Assembly (NCBI GenBank): GCA_019914945.1
Contig: CM034100.1
Location: 8,257,096 to 8,321,095, forward strand
Origin: Typha latifolia
Lineage: Eukaryota; Streptophyta; Magnoliopsida; Poales; Typhaceae
DNA length: 64,000 nt
Direction of reading: 5' to 3'
Shown: in pieces, positions 21,176 through 32,009 of the stretch
Layout: each line of letters starts with the position of its first letter
How positions within the stretch are numbered: the first letter of the stretch is position 1
The notes under the pieces: generated by a model
Database searches by the model: none
The model's input: only the letters and a program-made list of their open reading frames with translations
What the model was told of the DNA's origin: nothing
Program-made: the position numbers and the translations under genes

Positions 21176-22600
21176 ATGACTGATCCTAACTTAGACCCAG
21201 ACCTGAGCGCACCAGCACCCGTGGGGGGTACCAATGATGCTAGAACTAGTGCCACGCTGAGTGCGCCTCTTTCCATATCGCTCGATCCTAATGTTGCAGC
21301 TGTTATCCAGCAAATGATAGATCAACAATAAAGGATGATGAACCATCAATAGCGAATGTAGGAAGCCCTTGTGTAGTCCCTACGTAGGGAGATCCGAATG
21401 ATATCGTGCGGAGGACTGACACTAAAGGAACCCGCCGCAACTACATCGGTGACCAACCAAACTCTACTGACGATGAGAGTTTTTCTTGGGCAAACAGACG
21501 CATTACTTGCCAACCCTCCTAGGCCAAGGATGCCATACCCGTTCCCACCAAGAGTGAACCATAGCTTGGAGGAGGAAGAACCAATCACCATCAATGCAAG
21601 GGCGAACCGAGAGCAGCGAGGCCATATGATGATGAACATGAAGCTACTTGCAAGGAAGAGGAAAGGAAGAGTTGTGGTTCGGAGATTCACATCCTTCATC
21701 CTCTAGTAGTGAGGATGGATCCCCTAATAGACAATGGACACAATTATGGCGTTTGCAGATGAACCGCTCAGTTGGAATTTTCAAAGTTTAATGGAGGTAA
21801 TCCTATTGATTGGATTTTTTATGCCGAATAGTACTTTTCATGTCATGGCACATCGGAAGAAGCTAAGGTACCTAATATGAGCTTTCATTTGGAAGATGCG
21901 CTCTTACATTGGTACCAATCAATACATGCTCACCTACCGTTTGACAATTGGATGGCATTCACTTTCACATTAGCTCGACGATTTGGGACTGTTGGATATG
22001 AAGATTATGGTGCTACACTCTCTAAATTAACACAACAGACTATGTGGTAGCATATCAAGAAGATTTTGAGTGTCTTAGCGGCCGTTGCTTTCCAAGGTGG
22101 TCGTAAGAAGCATTGAATAGCACATTTTTGGTGGGTGCTATGTGAGGAGATAAAAGCCGATGTTTATTCCATGTAAACATGTAATTTAATGGGATGCCTT
22201 CGAAATTGCCACAACACTGAAACAGAAGTATACTACTTTGAAAGGGGCTATGAGGACGAGTTGGACGTCGAAAGAGAGCCGATATACACCACGAACGATG
22301 CCCATAATCGACAATTCCAGTTTCATGATGAAACCACCAGTGCCCTATTTGGGACAGTGGAGTAAGATAGACGACTGGGTTCAAAGGAGGAGTCACGCAA
22401 CCCAAAGGTCGGTCTTTGTCCTAAGTGCAAGTGGATGAAAAAAACTAGCCAAGGGCTTGTGTTTTTGGTGCGATGAGCGCTACACTCCGGGGCATCGACG
22501 CGCTAAGGTTACGGGCAATGTCATGTTGATTGATGACTGCGACAACGAGATTGAGGGGGATGTCATAGAGGAGGTAGTCGGGAGGAGCTTGAGGAGATAG
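21176..22600 (+). pseudogene. Ty3/gypsy gag with CX2C zinc knuckle
   Basis: An ATG at 21176, 49 bp after the PBS, opens a Gag frame (MTDPNLDPDLSAPAP) broken by stops near 21329 and 21349. Capsid-like fragments follow in shifting frames (FSKFNGGNPIDW-like near 21780). The knuckle LCFWCDERYTPGHRRAK is at about 22458-22506, followed by an acidic EEVV-rich stretch as in related Gags at 27195 and 61905. Multiple stops make it dead. Confidence 0.8.
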
Positions 22601-22619
22601 TGGAGAAGAAAATGTAGGC

Positions 22620-22904
22620 TGAAATCTCGATGCATGTATACTTCGGGACTAGCACCCTAAAGACCCTACGGAGTATAGGGCATAACTTTTTGGACGAGAG
22701 ATTGGTACAAAGTATAGGCTCAAGGCTGAGACCACTATCGGGTTTGATGTGACCATCAGCGATGGCATTTGCCTTAGAGCCGATAGTGTTTGTCAAGGAG
22801 TGGAGGTACGGGTGCAGGGATATAGCTTCACCTTAGATTTGTATTCGCTAGCACTTTGAGGAGCTGACATCATGCTAGGCACCCAGTAACTATAGAGTCT
22901 CGGT
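22620..22904 (+). pseudogene. Ty3/gypsy retropepsin, part before the solo-LTR insertion
   Basis: The translation shows HNFLDERLVQS (about 22682-22715) and a downstream ADIMLGTQ block (about 22866), the two ends of the plant gypsy protease. The frame stops where the solo LTR begins and resumes at 25101. The intact counterpart block in this window is at 62299-62568. Confidence 0.75.
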
Positions 22905-23425
22905 TGTGAGAACCAGAGAAAAAAAAAAGAAAAAAGAAAAAGGGGGGTTGAGAGAGAAGGGTGCACGTGCTCTATTTTAGATTTTACTTTTTTTGTACTA
23001 TAAATTAAAACCCTAATTTTTCTCTCTCCTCAACCCCCCAGCCTCCTTTTTCCTTTTCTTCTTCTTCTCCTCTTTCGTTTTCTTCTTTCTCACCGTCGGA
23101 GTCACGCCGTGGAATCGGCCTGCCAGAGTGCTGCCGGAGCCATCAGAGACCACGATGTGATTCTTTGGTAAGCCCTCTCCCACCCCTCAATTTTAATTAA
23201 AGTTTAATAAGGTAAAATGAAAATACCTAAATTGGGTTTTGCGGCTTCATCGACAAATCGGGTTGACCAGCGGCTTCGGGCTGCTGCTGCTCATGCTCAA
23301 GAGCTCCAAGTCATTGGCCTTGCACCATGGTTGCCTTCTGGGAAAGCCCTCGTGGCTCCAATCGTCATCGGCTTTGGATTCGGTCATCTGTGGTGGGTTC
23401 TCCTCCACCTCGTGAGGACGACGAA

Positions 23426-23480
<55 letters not shown>

Positions 23481-25095
23481 AGGGGCTTGTGGGTGATCGT
23501 GAACCGCCGCCGGCGGGGTTGCCGACAGTCACTCTCTCCCTCAACTCTTCTCTTCCTCACATCAGTCATGGGAAGAAAAGGGTTTGGGTAGGGCTTAGGT
23601 TTAACCCGAGCCAACCCTTTTCTTATGAGTGTCGGGTTCGGGTTCGGGTTCGAGTTTGGATTTCGGATCCAAAGACTCGACCCGAACCACTTAAGTGGGT
23701 GGGCTGCGGGTTAACCCGTAGCCCAATCCATTTAATTTGGTTGGGTCTTGGCCTAGCCCGATTAATTAATTTTTGGAGTGGGCCGGGCCAATAGTAGCCT
23801 AGCCCAATCCAATGGGTAATTTAACCCATTTTAGTTCTTTTTAGTTTTTTTTTTTAATTTTAAAAATATTGATATTATTCAAATTAAAAAATTTATTATT
23901 ATTTATTATTAAAGGTGGTGATTTTTAATACGTGAGCTAGAGATTTGAGATTTTGGTTGTCTTGCCTAGACTCAGGTGAATGGATTCACTCACATATTTA
24001 TTTTTATTATATTTCATATCTTTGTCCGACCATGTAATTTTCTGTGTGCAAAAATTATTTATTTCATCCTTACATGTAAATTTAATTGTTATATTTTCTA
24101 TGTGCATTTAATCATTATACTCAGTGCATCACCATACCTTGTGCAAATATTAAATTTTAGTGAAAAAAAAATGAGACTAGTATTGGTACGACTTAGAGAA
24201 CAATCCCAGTATAAATCGCTTGCAGTTTTCTGTGGTTACTCAAGTCTATCTGGAAGTTCAAGGAAAAGTCCTAAATTAGATCACTGCGGTGACTTTCTTA
24301 GGTTGACTCTGGCGGGGTTAGGGAACTGTCCTAGGATGAATGAAAAATTTCCTAGGTGACTCTAACTTCTCTCAACGGTTAGTGAAAAAGACAGAGTGTG
24401 TTGATCACATGGTGATACCATCTGATGACCCTAACCGGATCAGCTATGAAGAAAAGTCCCAAGTGTCATCTCGAGGTGACTTCTAGTTGATGTGGATCCA
24501 TAGGGTATAGACCCATTGAGACATATGACAGTATAAATATTAGAAAAATGTTAATATGTTAAAACCGTGTAAGGTTACAAGTTGTGACTCTCTATTATTA
24601 TCAGTCATTATTTAAAGAGCATGCCTATTGTAAATTGTTATGTATATTATTGATTTTTGGTTTTTATTTTATTTTATTCAACATTAATAAAATTTAGAAT
24701 TTATTTAGTTTTTGAGTGGATTCCACTCACTGAGCTATAGTTGTTGGCTCATGGATTTCTTTTTTTTTCATTTATTTATCTATCTCAAGTAATAGTCAAC
24801 GTAACGACTAAGCGAGACGTACCCGGACTCCACCTCCACTTAGGATCCACCTATTTACTTTTCCGCTCTTTTAGATTTTATGCTTTAGATTAGAAGTTAA
24901 ATTTATTTCGTTTAGAGACTCAAAAATAATGACGTTGTTTTATAATTATTGCAATTAGTTTAAATTTAATAAAGCAGATCTTCTTCGTTTATTTATTCTT
25001 GTCATCGTACACTTAGAAAGTATTAATAAGGCTTCGTGTATCTCAAGCATATTGAGGTGCATGGCCGGTCATAATTCCTATTTCGGGTTATGACA
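22905..25095 (+). mobile_element. Solo LTR (2191 bp) inserted in a gypsy protease
   Basis: Begins TGTGAGAACC, ends TTATGACA, and is flanked by a perfect 5-bp duplication TCGGT (22900-22904 and 25096-25100). Removing it would bring protease reading on both sides together. No internal genes are present, so it is best read as a solo LTR left by LTR-LTR recombination. Inside are an AAACCCTAATTT leader block, a (GA)n microsatellite at 23431-23477, GGGTTCGGGTT repeats (about 23630-23652), and a CACTCACTGAGC motif (about 24726). Confidence 0.85.
23431..23477. repeat. (GA)n microsatellite
   Basis: Uninterrupted GA dinucleotides inside the solo LTR. They create spurious Arg-Glu and Ser-Leu ORFs on both strands. 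Confidence 0.95.
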
Positions 25096-25100
25096 TCGGT

Positions 25101-25905
25101 CTTATCAAATTTGATTTTTCACAGATTAGACTCACATTTCAGAGAGATAAATGTGTGGTACGACTTGAGGGAGTTCGCACGCAAACGAGCCCCTCCTTAC
25201 GGTCGTTCGTAGGAGTTCCATGAATAAGCGAAGTTGCCTACTTCTTTTAGTTGGTGCCGACAAAGCCTGAGATAGTCTCTGACTTACGTACTAGTCTTGA
25301 TTTGGATTGCTTTTTAGCTGACTTTTCTAGACCTTTTGAGGCCCCACAAGGACTACCACCTGCCAAACACGCCGATCAAAAGGATCGAGATTGTACCATG
25401 GGCTGAACTAGCAAATATGCAGCCCTACCGCTACCCCCATGTCCAGAAGGAGGAGATTTTGAGGCTAGTTGTGGAGATGTTGGAGCTAGACATTATCCAG
25501 CAAAGTCGGAGTTCCTATTCCTCACCAGTTATGTTAGTGAGGAAGAAGGATGGTAGTTGGCATTTCTGAATAGATTACCATGCGCTGAATGTCATAACTG
25601 TCAAGGACAGATATCCGATACCACTTATAGAGGGGTTGTTGGACGAGCTAACGGGAGTTTCATACTTCAGCAAGCTCGATATTCGTGCAAGGTATCACCA
25701 GATCTAAGTGCGTGCACAAAATGGAGTTCCAAACTCATGACAGGCACTATGAGTTTCAAAGTGATGCCATTTGGGTTGACGAATGCATCGGCGACCTTCC
25801 AGGGGTTGTTGAACATATTCCGTCACTCCTATGATGATGTGTGTTAGTATTCTTCGATGACATTTTAGTGTACATCAAGACTTGGGAGGAGCACTTGGTT
25901 CATCT
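25101..25905 (+). pseudogene. Ty3/gypsy protease end and reverse transcriptase fragment
   Basis: After the solo LTR the protease tail resumes (IKFDFSQIRLTFQRD, 25101-25160). RT follows: HKDYHLPNTPIKRIEIVPW (ORF 25336-25569), VRKKDGSWHF then a TGA, palm block with [14 protein letters not shown] split over frames (about 25660), MPFGLTNASATFQ (about 25763-25800) and a FFDDILVY block at about 25852-25875. RNase H and integrase are missing because an LTR fragment follows. Confidence 0.82.
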
Positions 25906-26430
25906 ATAGTCCTGATATACTTAGCTAGGATCTTTTTTTATTACATTAGTTATTAATTTTTATTAAAATAAAATTCATGTAAGTCATGTTCGAACAGAGG
26001 TGGGATCCCGTTTGAACGCCCTTGCGAACGCATGCATCAGGTTCGTAAATACAGAGAACGCATAATGCGCATTTGAACGCGGTCGGGCGCGTTCGAACGC
26101 CTACATCGCGTTTGCACATACAGAGAACATCTTTTGTGCATTCGAATGCGACCGGGCGCGTTCGAATGCGATCGACGGGAATCCTCTAGAATTAGGGTTA
26201 TTTATTATTTTATGACTTATTGGTTAGCCTCTATATATATGTGGATGGCAGTCAAATTCACTATCCTATTGAAATATTGATTTCTTGCCTCTTTATCATG
26301 TATCTACCCTAACCTCCTTCCTCCCTCTTCACCATCCTTCCATCTTTACCATTGGCAAGGTTTCTCCTAACTTCTAATCTCCCTCGACTGTTGACCACCC
26401 GTCTTTTTTGAGATCTCGACCACTTTTCCC
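25906..26430 (+). repeat. Gypsy LTR fragment with GTTCGAAC cluster and TATA box
   Basis: The motif cluster at 25988-26172 (GTTCGAAC, GTTTGAACGC, GCGTTCGAACGCC, ATTCGAATGCG, with ACAGAGAAC spacers) precedes CCTCTATATATATGTGG (about 26228-26244). Then come CTCCCTC-rich leader sequence and TTGGCAAGGTTTCTCCTAA. The TATA-to-leader part is closely shared with 27930-28200 and 32090-32330. Left end is an abrupt junction with RT. Confidence 0.75.
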
Positions 26431-26432
26431 TT

Positions 26433-27380
26433 CGCAAACTCAACAATGCTATTCCTACTACTGAACCAGACAATCTTTTGCAAACCCAACAATGCTATTC
26501 CTACTACTGAACTACACGCTAAGACTTTCCAAAATTCCAAGGCGGTAATCCAACGGATTGGTTGTTTCAAATTGAACAATATTTTGATTGTCAAGGTACA
26601 GCGGAAGATGCAAATGTCCAAATGGCAAGCTTTCACCTCTAAGGAACGACATTGCATTGGCATAGATCAGTTATTCATGGTGGAGGATTTACCGGATAGG
26701 CTGATTTTTGCGGGAGGATTATACGTAGATTTGGTACAACATCATATGATGATTTTGCAGCCACATTAAGCAAAAAGGTTTAGAGGATGACCGTATTGGA
26801 GTACCAAGATGAGTTTGAAAGAGTTAGTAGTCGTTGTGAGCCACTTTGTCCCGAATCAACATTGATGAGCACATTTCTTTCAGGGCTGCGGGATGAGATA
26901 CAGGCGGATGTTCGTGCTCTTTGTCCTACTACTCTTGAGGAGGCCTTTGAGAAGGCCGTGAGGATGGAGCAAAAGCATAAGGCTCTAAAGATGGCAGCGA
27001 AAACTAATTGGGGCAACCAAGATGGGCGGTTTACACCTAAAACGCTAATTGAAAATTCTGCGAGTTCAAAAACAGCGGCTGCGAGTACTAGACCATGACC
27101 AACTTTGAGACCTTCTTCTGATGTTAGAGAAGGCACAAAACCCCCTGTTCGAACTTTCACACCTGCCTAGGTGGAGGAGCGAAGAGTGAAGGGCCTTTTC
27201 TTTTGATGTGATGAGCGTTTCATGCCCGGTCATCGGTGTTCTAAACCGATCGGGAGTGTGATGCTCATCAATGGTCTCGAGGAGGTTGATGAGGTTGTTG
27301 ATGATAGAGAGTGTCTAGAGGAGGTCCATGAGGAGGCCGTTGTGGAGAGTGCGGAGGAAGCTATCCAAGCTGAAATATTG
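26433..27380 (+). pseudogene. Ty3/gypsy gag fragment with zinc knuckle
   Basis: A 44-bp duplication (units at about 26432 and 26476) opens the block. Gag capsid fragments follow with shifts: KTFQNSKAVIQRIG-like, then an open stretch 26787-27098 (LEYQDEFERVSSRCE, STFLSGLRDEIQADVRAL, LEEAFEKAVRMEQKHK), which is the typical retrotransposon-gag C-terminal half. A knuckle-like CDERFMPGHRCSKPIG and an acidic stretch lie at 27210-27370. Confidence 0.82.
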
Positions 27381-27404
27381 ATGGTCCAAGTGCCTATGGG
27401 GAGT

Positions 27405-27890
27405 ATCACAAGTGGAGTATTTAGGCCACATAATTTCAGCGGATGGTGTAGCGGCGAATCCTCAAAAAGTTGCATTCATGACCGCTTAGTCTATTCCTAC
27501 TACTTCCACTGGATTGAGAGGATTTTTAGGGCTGATCGGATATTATCGACGCTTCATAGCCGGATATGGCAAGATCGCTGCTCTTCTCACTTCTTTGTTG
27601 AATGACTCTTTAAGATGGACTGATGAAGCAACCACTACAGCCTTTGAAAAATTGAAAATAGCAATAACGACGGTGCCCGTTTTAGCACTACCGGACTTCA
27701 CCAAAGAGTTTATTGTGAAATGTGATGTGTCGAGTGTTGGCATAGGAGTTGTATTAATATAAAGAGGACGTCCCATAGCCTTTCTTAGTAAGGCTTTTTC
27801 ACAAAAATCTTAGCAATTATCGACCTATGAGAGAGAGATGTTGGCAGCAATTCGAGCTGATCAAAGGAGCCTTCCATACTTTATGGGATA
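27405..27890 (+). pseudogene. Reverse transcriptase thumb and RNase H start, joined to gag by deletion
   Basis: YLGHIISADGVAANPQKV (about 27418) leads into LRGFLGLIGYYRRFIAGYGK (ORF 27514-27762), LRWTDEATTTAFEKLK and LPDFTKEFIVKCDVSSVGIG, the RT connection and start of RNase H. It follows the gag acidic stretch directly, so most protease and RT sequence has been deleted. An LTR fragment cuts it off near 27890. Confidence 0.82.
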
Positions 27891-27894
27891 GTGT

Positions 27895-28505
27895 ATACAC
27901 ACTCCGGGCACGTTCGAATGCGATCAGCGAGAATTCTCTAGATTAGGGTTAATTATTATTTTAGGACTTGTTGGCTAGCCTCTATATATATGTGGATGGT
28001 AGCCAAATTCATTATGCTATTGGAATATTGATTTCTTGCCTCTCTATCATCTATCTACTCTAATCTCCCTCCTCCCTCTTCTCCATCTTTTCACCTCTAC
28101 CATTGGCAAGGTTTCTCCTAACTTCTAATCTCCCTTGTCTATCAAGCCACCCCTATTCTTTAGGATCTCGACCACTTCATTCCTTTCGTCTATATCCCTT
28201 AATCACATCCACAATCCACCTTCATCTCCATACCCATCCATAACCCTAACATTCAGTCCACCTGTCACCACCACCATTACCCACGTTATTTTATGTTTTT
28301 GACCTAGTTTTAGTTCGAATCTACAAAGGGCATAAATACGAAAGTTGTAGATCAGAAAGTTATGAATCTAATCTACTTAGTTTCATAATTTTCTCAGTAA
28401 AAAATAATATTGGAAAAATATTTTCTCAAGGTTGCACGGACTGCTTCTTGCAATAAATTCAGATCTTAAGGAATTGTTCCGTAGTCGACCTTTTGGTACA
28501 AGAAC
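27895..28505 (+). repeat. Gypsy LTR fragment, plus orientation (left arm of an inverted pair)
   Basis: It starts with a short motif remnant CACGTTCGAATGCG (about 27908), then AGCCTCTATATATATGTGG (about 27976-27995), a CT-rich leader and a tail ending GGTACAAGAAC at 28505. From 27945 to 28505 it is the reverse complement, with divergence, of 28956-29492. Confidence 0.75.
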
Positions 28506-28841
28506 CCATCAATTTGTTATTAGAACTTATCAAGTCCGTGCTGGCGCTCTTGATGGACCACTCTCTTAGGGTGAAGTAGAGTAAATGTCTTTGGGGCAAG
28601 CGACGAGTGGAGTACTTGGGGCACATTATATCAACGGAGGGAGTCGCGGTTGACCTAAGCAAGGTGACATGCATATGGGAGTTATGCAGTTTCCTTGGTT
28701 TGACAGGTTACTATTGCAGATTTGTGGCCAACAATGGGAATATTGCAGCACCATTGACAGCCTTGGTGTAGAAGGATGCCTTTGAATGGACTGATGAAGC
28801 GATAAAGGCATTCGAGAAGCTGAAGAAAGCAATGGCAACCG
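28506..28841 (+). pseudogene. Reverse transcriptase fragment (Ty3/gypsy)
   Basis: Frame-shifted pieces encode [19 protein letters not shown] (about 28612), [19 protein letters not shown] (about 28681-28740) and FEWTDEAIKAFEKLKKAMATV (about 28783-28841), the RT thumb/connection. It is cut by the minus-strand LTR at 28842. Confidence 0.8.
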
Positions 28842-29821
28842 TGTAATGCCCCCGCCCGGCACGAGCACGTGCACGCCCACGCGCCCGGCAAGCGACATGA
28901 CAGGCGGGGTCCATCATGCACAGATACACCTGTATTCAATATAATCCATTAATAAGTTCTTGTACCAAAAGATCGACTACAGAATAATTCCTTAAGATCT
29001 AAATTTATTACAGGAATCAGTCCGTGCAACCGAGGGAAAATATTCTTCAAATATTCTTCGGTAGTTAGAAAATTATGAAAAAGTGTATTCGATTCAAAAT
29101 TTCATGATCTACAACTTTTGTATTTATGAACTTCATAGATTCGAACTGTAATTGGGACTAAAATACGGAATAACGTGGGTGATTGTGGTGGTGATGGGGG
29201 ATGTGTATGGAGATGAAGGTGGATAATGGATGTGATTAAGGGAAGTAGACGAAGGGAACGAAGTGGTTGAGATTCCAAAGAAGAGGGGTGGCTCGACAGT
29301 CGAGGAGGTTAGAAGTTAGGAGAAACCTTGCCAACGGTAGATGTGGAAGGATGGTGAAGAGGGAGGAAGGAGAAGTCAAGAGAGAAGATAGGAGGCAAGA
29401 AATTAATAATCCAATTCCATAATAAAGTTGACTGTCATCCACATATATATAGAAGCTAGCCAGCAAGTCCTAAAATAATATGAAACCCTAACAAACCAAC
29501 TAAACCAGTATTCCTTATCTTCTCCGATTACCTCTCAGATTAAACTTTCGTTTTGTCATAGATAGATTCCGAGTCTTGAGAGGTCATGAATATCAAAGTT
29601 GTAGAGATGGAGGTTGGCGACCTTATCCAACTAGTTTTATATTATTTGGATATGTGTAGAATATTCTACGAATATTTTCCCAAAACTTTATAGAGCTAGA
29701 TTTAGCTAATTAAATAAAATCCTAACCTACTAAGACTTTAACTAAACCAAATAACTAGATAAGATAATTAGACTCAACCAATTGAGCCTAATCTCTTTTT
29801 GATGTAATCCGATTCATACCA
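28842..29821 (-). repeat. Ty3/gypsy 3' LTR, minus orientation (980 bp)
   Basis: On the minus strand it begins TGGTATGAATCGG just after a polypurine-rich GGTGGGGGAAGCG (about 29829-29841) that follows integrase sequence. It ends in a GC-rich stretch and TTACA at 28842. A TATA-like CTATATATATGTGG lies at about 29440-29453. It shares segments with the LTRs at 35079-35925, 57835-58676 and 61140-61892. Confidence 0.7.
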
Positions 29822-29841
29822 ATCCACCACGCTTCCCCCAC

Positions 29842-30365
29842 CTTGCCCTCAAGGTGAAAAGTTAGGGAAACGGTCCAAAATATCAGTCTCCAACTCCCAT
29901 GTCGCCTCATCGAATGGCTTGCCAAGGCACTCAACTAGAATCTCTATCTCCAATCTGGTACCATGTCGTCGTCGGCGCCTAGCAAGTACACGAACTGGCT
30001 CTACAATCTATATCTCCTCTAGTGGCTCCGGTAGAACTAATACAACGATCTCATGATCTCCAATGCGCTCCCTCAGCAATGAAACATGGAAGACAGGATG
30101 CACTCTCGACCCCTCCGACAACTCTAAATGATATGCAACTGGACTAATATGCTCCAACACCCGAATGCATCCGCGGTCCAGCAACAAACCGCCTCGATTC
30201 TCCAACTATGGATGGCGCTCCGGATCATCCATCACCTCCTGCAACAATCTCAAAATATTGGGGTCAGATGTACATACATACCTCAGCTCGTCAAGGAAGG
30301 AAAAGATAGGAGAAGATAGGAGAAGAATAGGCTGCAAATTCAGCGGTATCGAGTTGGCGCGATAG
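29842..30365 (-). pseudogene. Integrase with internal deletion: N-terminal zinc region fused to C-terminal region
   Basis: Minus-strand translation reads LRYVCTSDPNILRLLQEVMDD (about 30220-30285), then a segment ending LLLDRGCIRV (about 30155-30185), directly joined to SPVAYHLELSEGSRVHPVFHVSLLRE (about 30065-30145). A chromodomain-like EILVECLGKPFDEATWELE (about 29890-29945) follows. The whole DDE core is missing. Since this is the gene flanking the LTR at 28842-29821, it belongs to the same element. Confidence 0.75.
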
Positions 30366-30439
30366 TGCATCCGCCCTTTGCGTCGCCGCAGCTAACCGGT
30401 TGCGGCCAGCTAGACGTGGCGGGCCCTAGTGCCGTCGTA

Positions 30440-30616
30440 GCCACCGCCAAGACCCCCCACCTCCTTCTATCTCTCTCTCTTTAAATCTCTCTCTCTCTAT
30501 CTATCTCTCTTTGGGTGTCTCTCTCACTCCACTCTTTTTCCACTCTCTTCTCCTCGTTGTTGACATCGGCCTACCGCCACCTTCCCGAAGCTGCCACCTC
30601 CAGTGAGAAGCTCTTC

Positions 30617-30648
<32 letters not shown>

Positions 30649-30862
30649 TGCTCGAGCTCGGGCTCATCGGAGTCGAGCCGCCAGCGAGAGGCCGGCCGTT
30701 GGAGAGGCTGGTGAGCTCCCCGCCGACCCGGGTCTGCTCCTCCCTCATCTTCTCCCTTTCTTCTATTCCTCTTCTCCTCCTCCTCTTCTTCTTCTTTCTT
30801 TCTTTCATTCTTTCTTTCTTTCTTTATTTCTTTCTTTCTTTTCTCCTTCTTCCTCAGCTCCT
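30440..30862. repeat. CT/TTC-rich low-complexity region
   Basis: (CT)n runs at about 30469-30530 and 30622-30650 and (TTTC)n at about 30790-30842 dominate, with a GC-rich insert at 30652-30730. It resembles a repeat-element leader. Long ORFs here are composition artefacts. Confidence 0.75.
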
Positions 30863-30875
30863 CCTTCTTTCTGCA

Positions 30876-30932
30876 CAGTGTTGGGCTCGGCCCAGCACTA
30901 TAGCAGATAGTGCTGGGCCGAGCCCAGCACTG
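30876..30932. repeat. Near-perfect 26-bp-arm hairpin
   Basis: Arms 30876-30901 and 30907-30932 pair with one mismatch around a 5-base loop AGCAG. Each arm contains TGGGCTCGGCCCA or its complement, itself nearly palindromic. Stem and position suggest a foldback or recently duplicated inverted unit. Confidence 0.9.
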
Positions 30933-32000
30933 ATGGTAGTGTTAATTTATTAATTAATTAATTTATTTATTTATGTTATTTATTTATGTATTTTTCTTCT
31001 TAAATAATGCAAATAGAGTATTTAGACATTAACTATTTTAATAATATTATATATTCTTCAGTATAATTTTATTAATGCTAATTTTTATAATTAATGATTA
31101 ATTAGGTATAAATATAGATAATACTTATATTTATTTATTTATATATCTATTAGATTAATAGATAGATTTGTAAATTATAATTATTAGATTTATATTCTAA
31201 TACCTTCATCATATATATATTTTAAGTATTTCTATTAATTTTATGATTATTCTGCAACAAATAAAATACTATGCTTATTTAGTTATTTATTTATTATTTT
31301 ATCGAGTAAAAACTGCATTGTCCCTAATTAATCAAGATAGTGTATGAATTATAAAATTAATTATAATTAGACCTTGTATATACTTATTTAGTCTTTTATT
31401 TTATTTTATTTTATTTTATAATTATATATTTAGAAATACTCTCATATAAAAGGAAGTAGGCATCTTCTCCTTATGTTATAACTAATATTTTTTAGTGTAC
31501 TATGGAGACCCCCAAGGCGAGTAGAATTCATACAAGTCTAGAATAATTTAGTTACAATTATTATACCTATCATACACTATAGAAAATATTGGTATTAATA
31601 CATGCATCTAGTGTACCATGATATATCTTGACATGTTCAGTTATTGATAATTTACTCATCATGATATTATGAGAATGTTAATGTTAGCATAGACATTAGT
31701 GTAATGATGCTCTACATGTATCATGTATGATATACTCTTGCATAAATATCTATTATGAATATAGAATATAACAATCATGATGACTACGACATGCCTTATA
31801 CACTCATAGACACTGCACCACTTCCACCTATCATTAGTAATCCAGTTCTGACTAGGCAATGCCCTTACTCACTCAGCCCAAGGTTAAGAGTAGAGTGTAT
31901 CTTATATGACTATACTATTAGCGCCTACACCTGAGGTCGGGAGCTTATGGCATTTAGGTAATTATACTGCATAGTTAGGACAAGATTATGATGATAGAAG
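30933..32000. other. AT-rich interval without a gene
   Basis: Mostly AT-rich with ATTT/TTTA runs. CTCACTCAGCCC (about 31870) and the flank of the motif cluster at 32010 suggest it is upstream LTR sequence of the fragment at 32010-32640. No coding sequence seen. Confidence 0.5.
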
Positions 32001-32009
32001 AGCATGATT

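Noticed and set aside
21346..21706. ORFs on both strands about 100 codons long
   Set aside because: The plus frame is part of the gypsy gag; the minus one is its shadow.
23217..23794. ORFs with Arg-Glu repeats on the plus strand
   Set aside because: Produced by the (GA)n microsatellite inside the solo LTR.
30515..30953. Overlapping 94-131-codon ORFs
   Set aside because: CT and TTTC low complexity gives Ser/Leu/Phe-rich open frames on one strand and Arg/Glu/Lys on the other.
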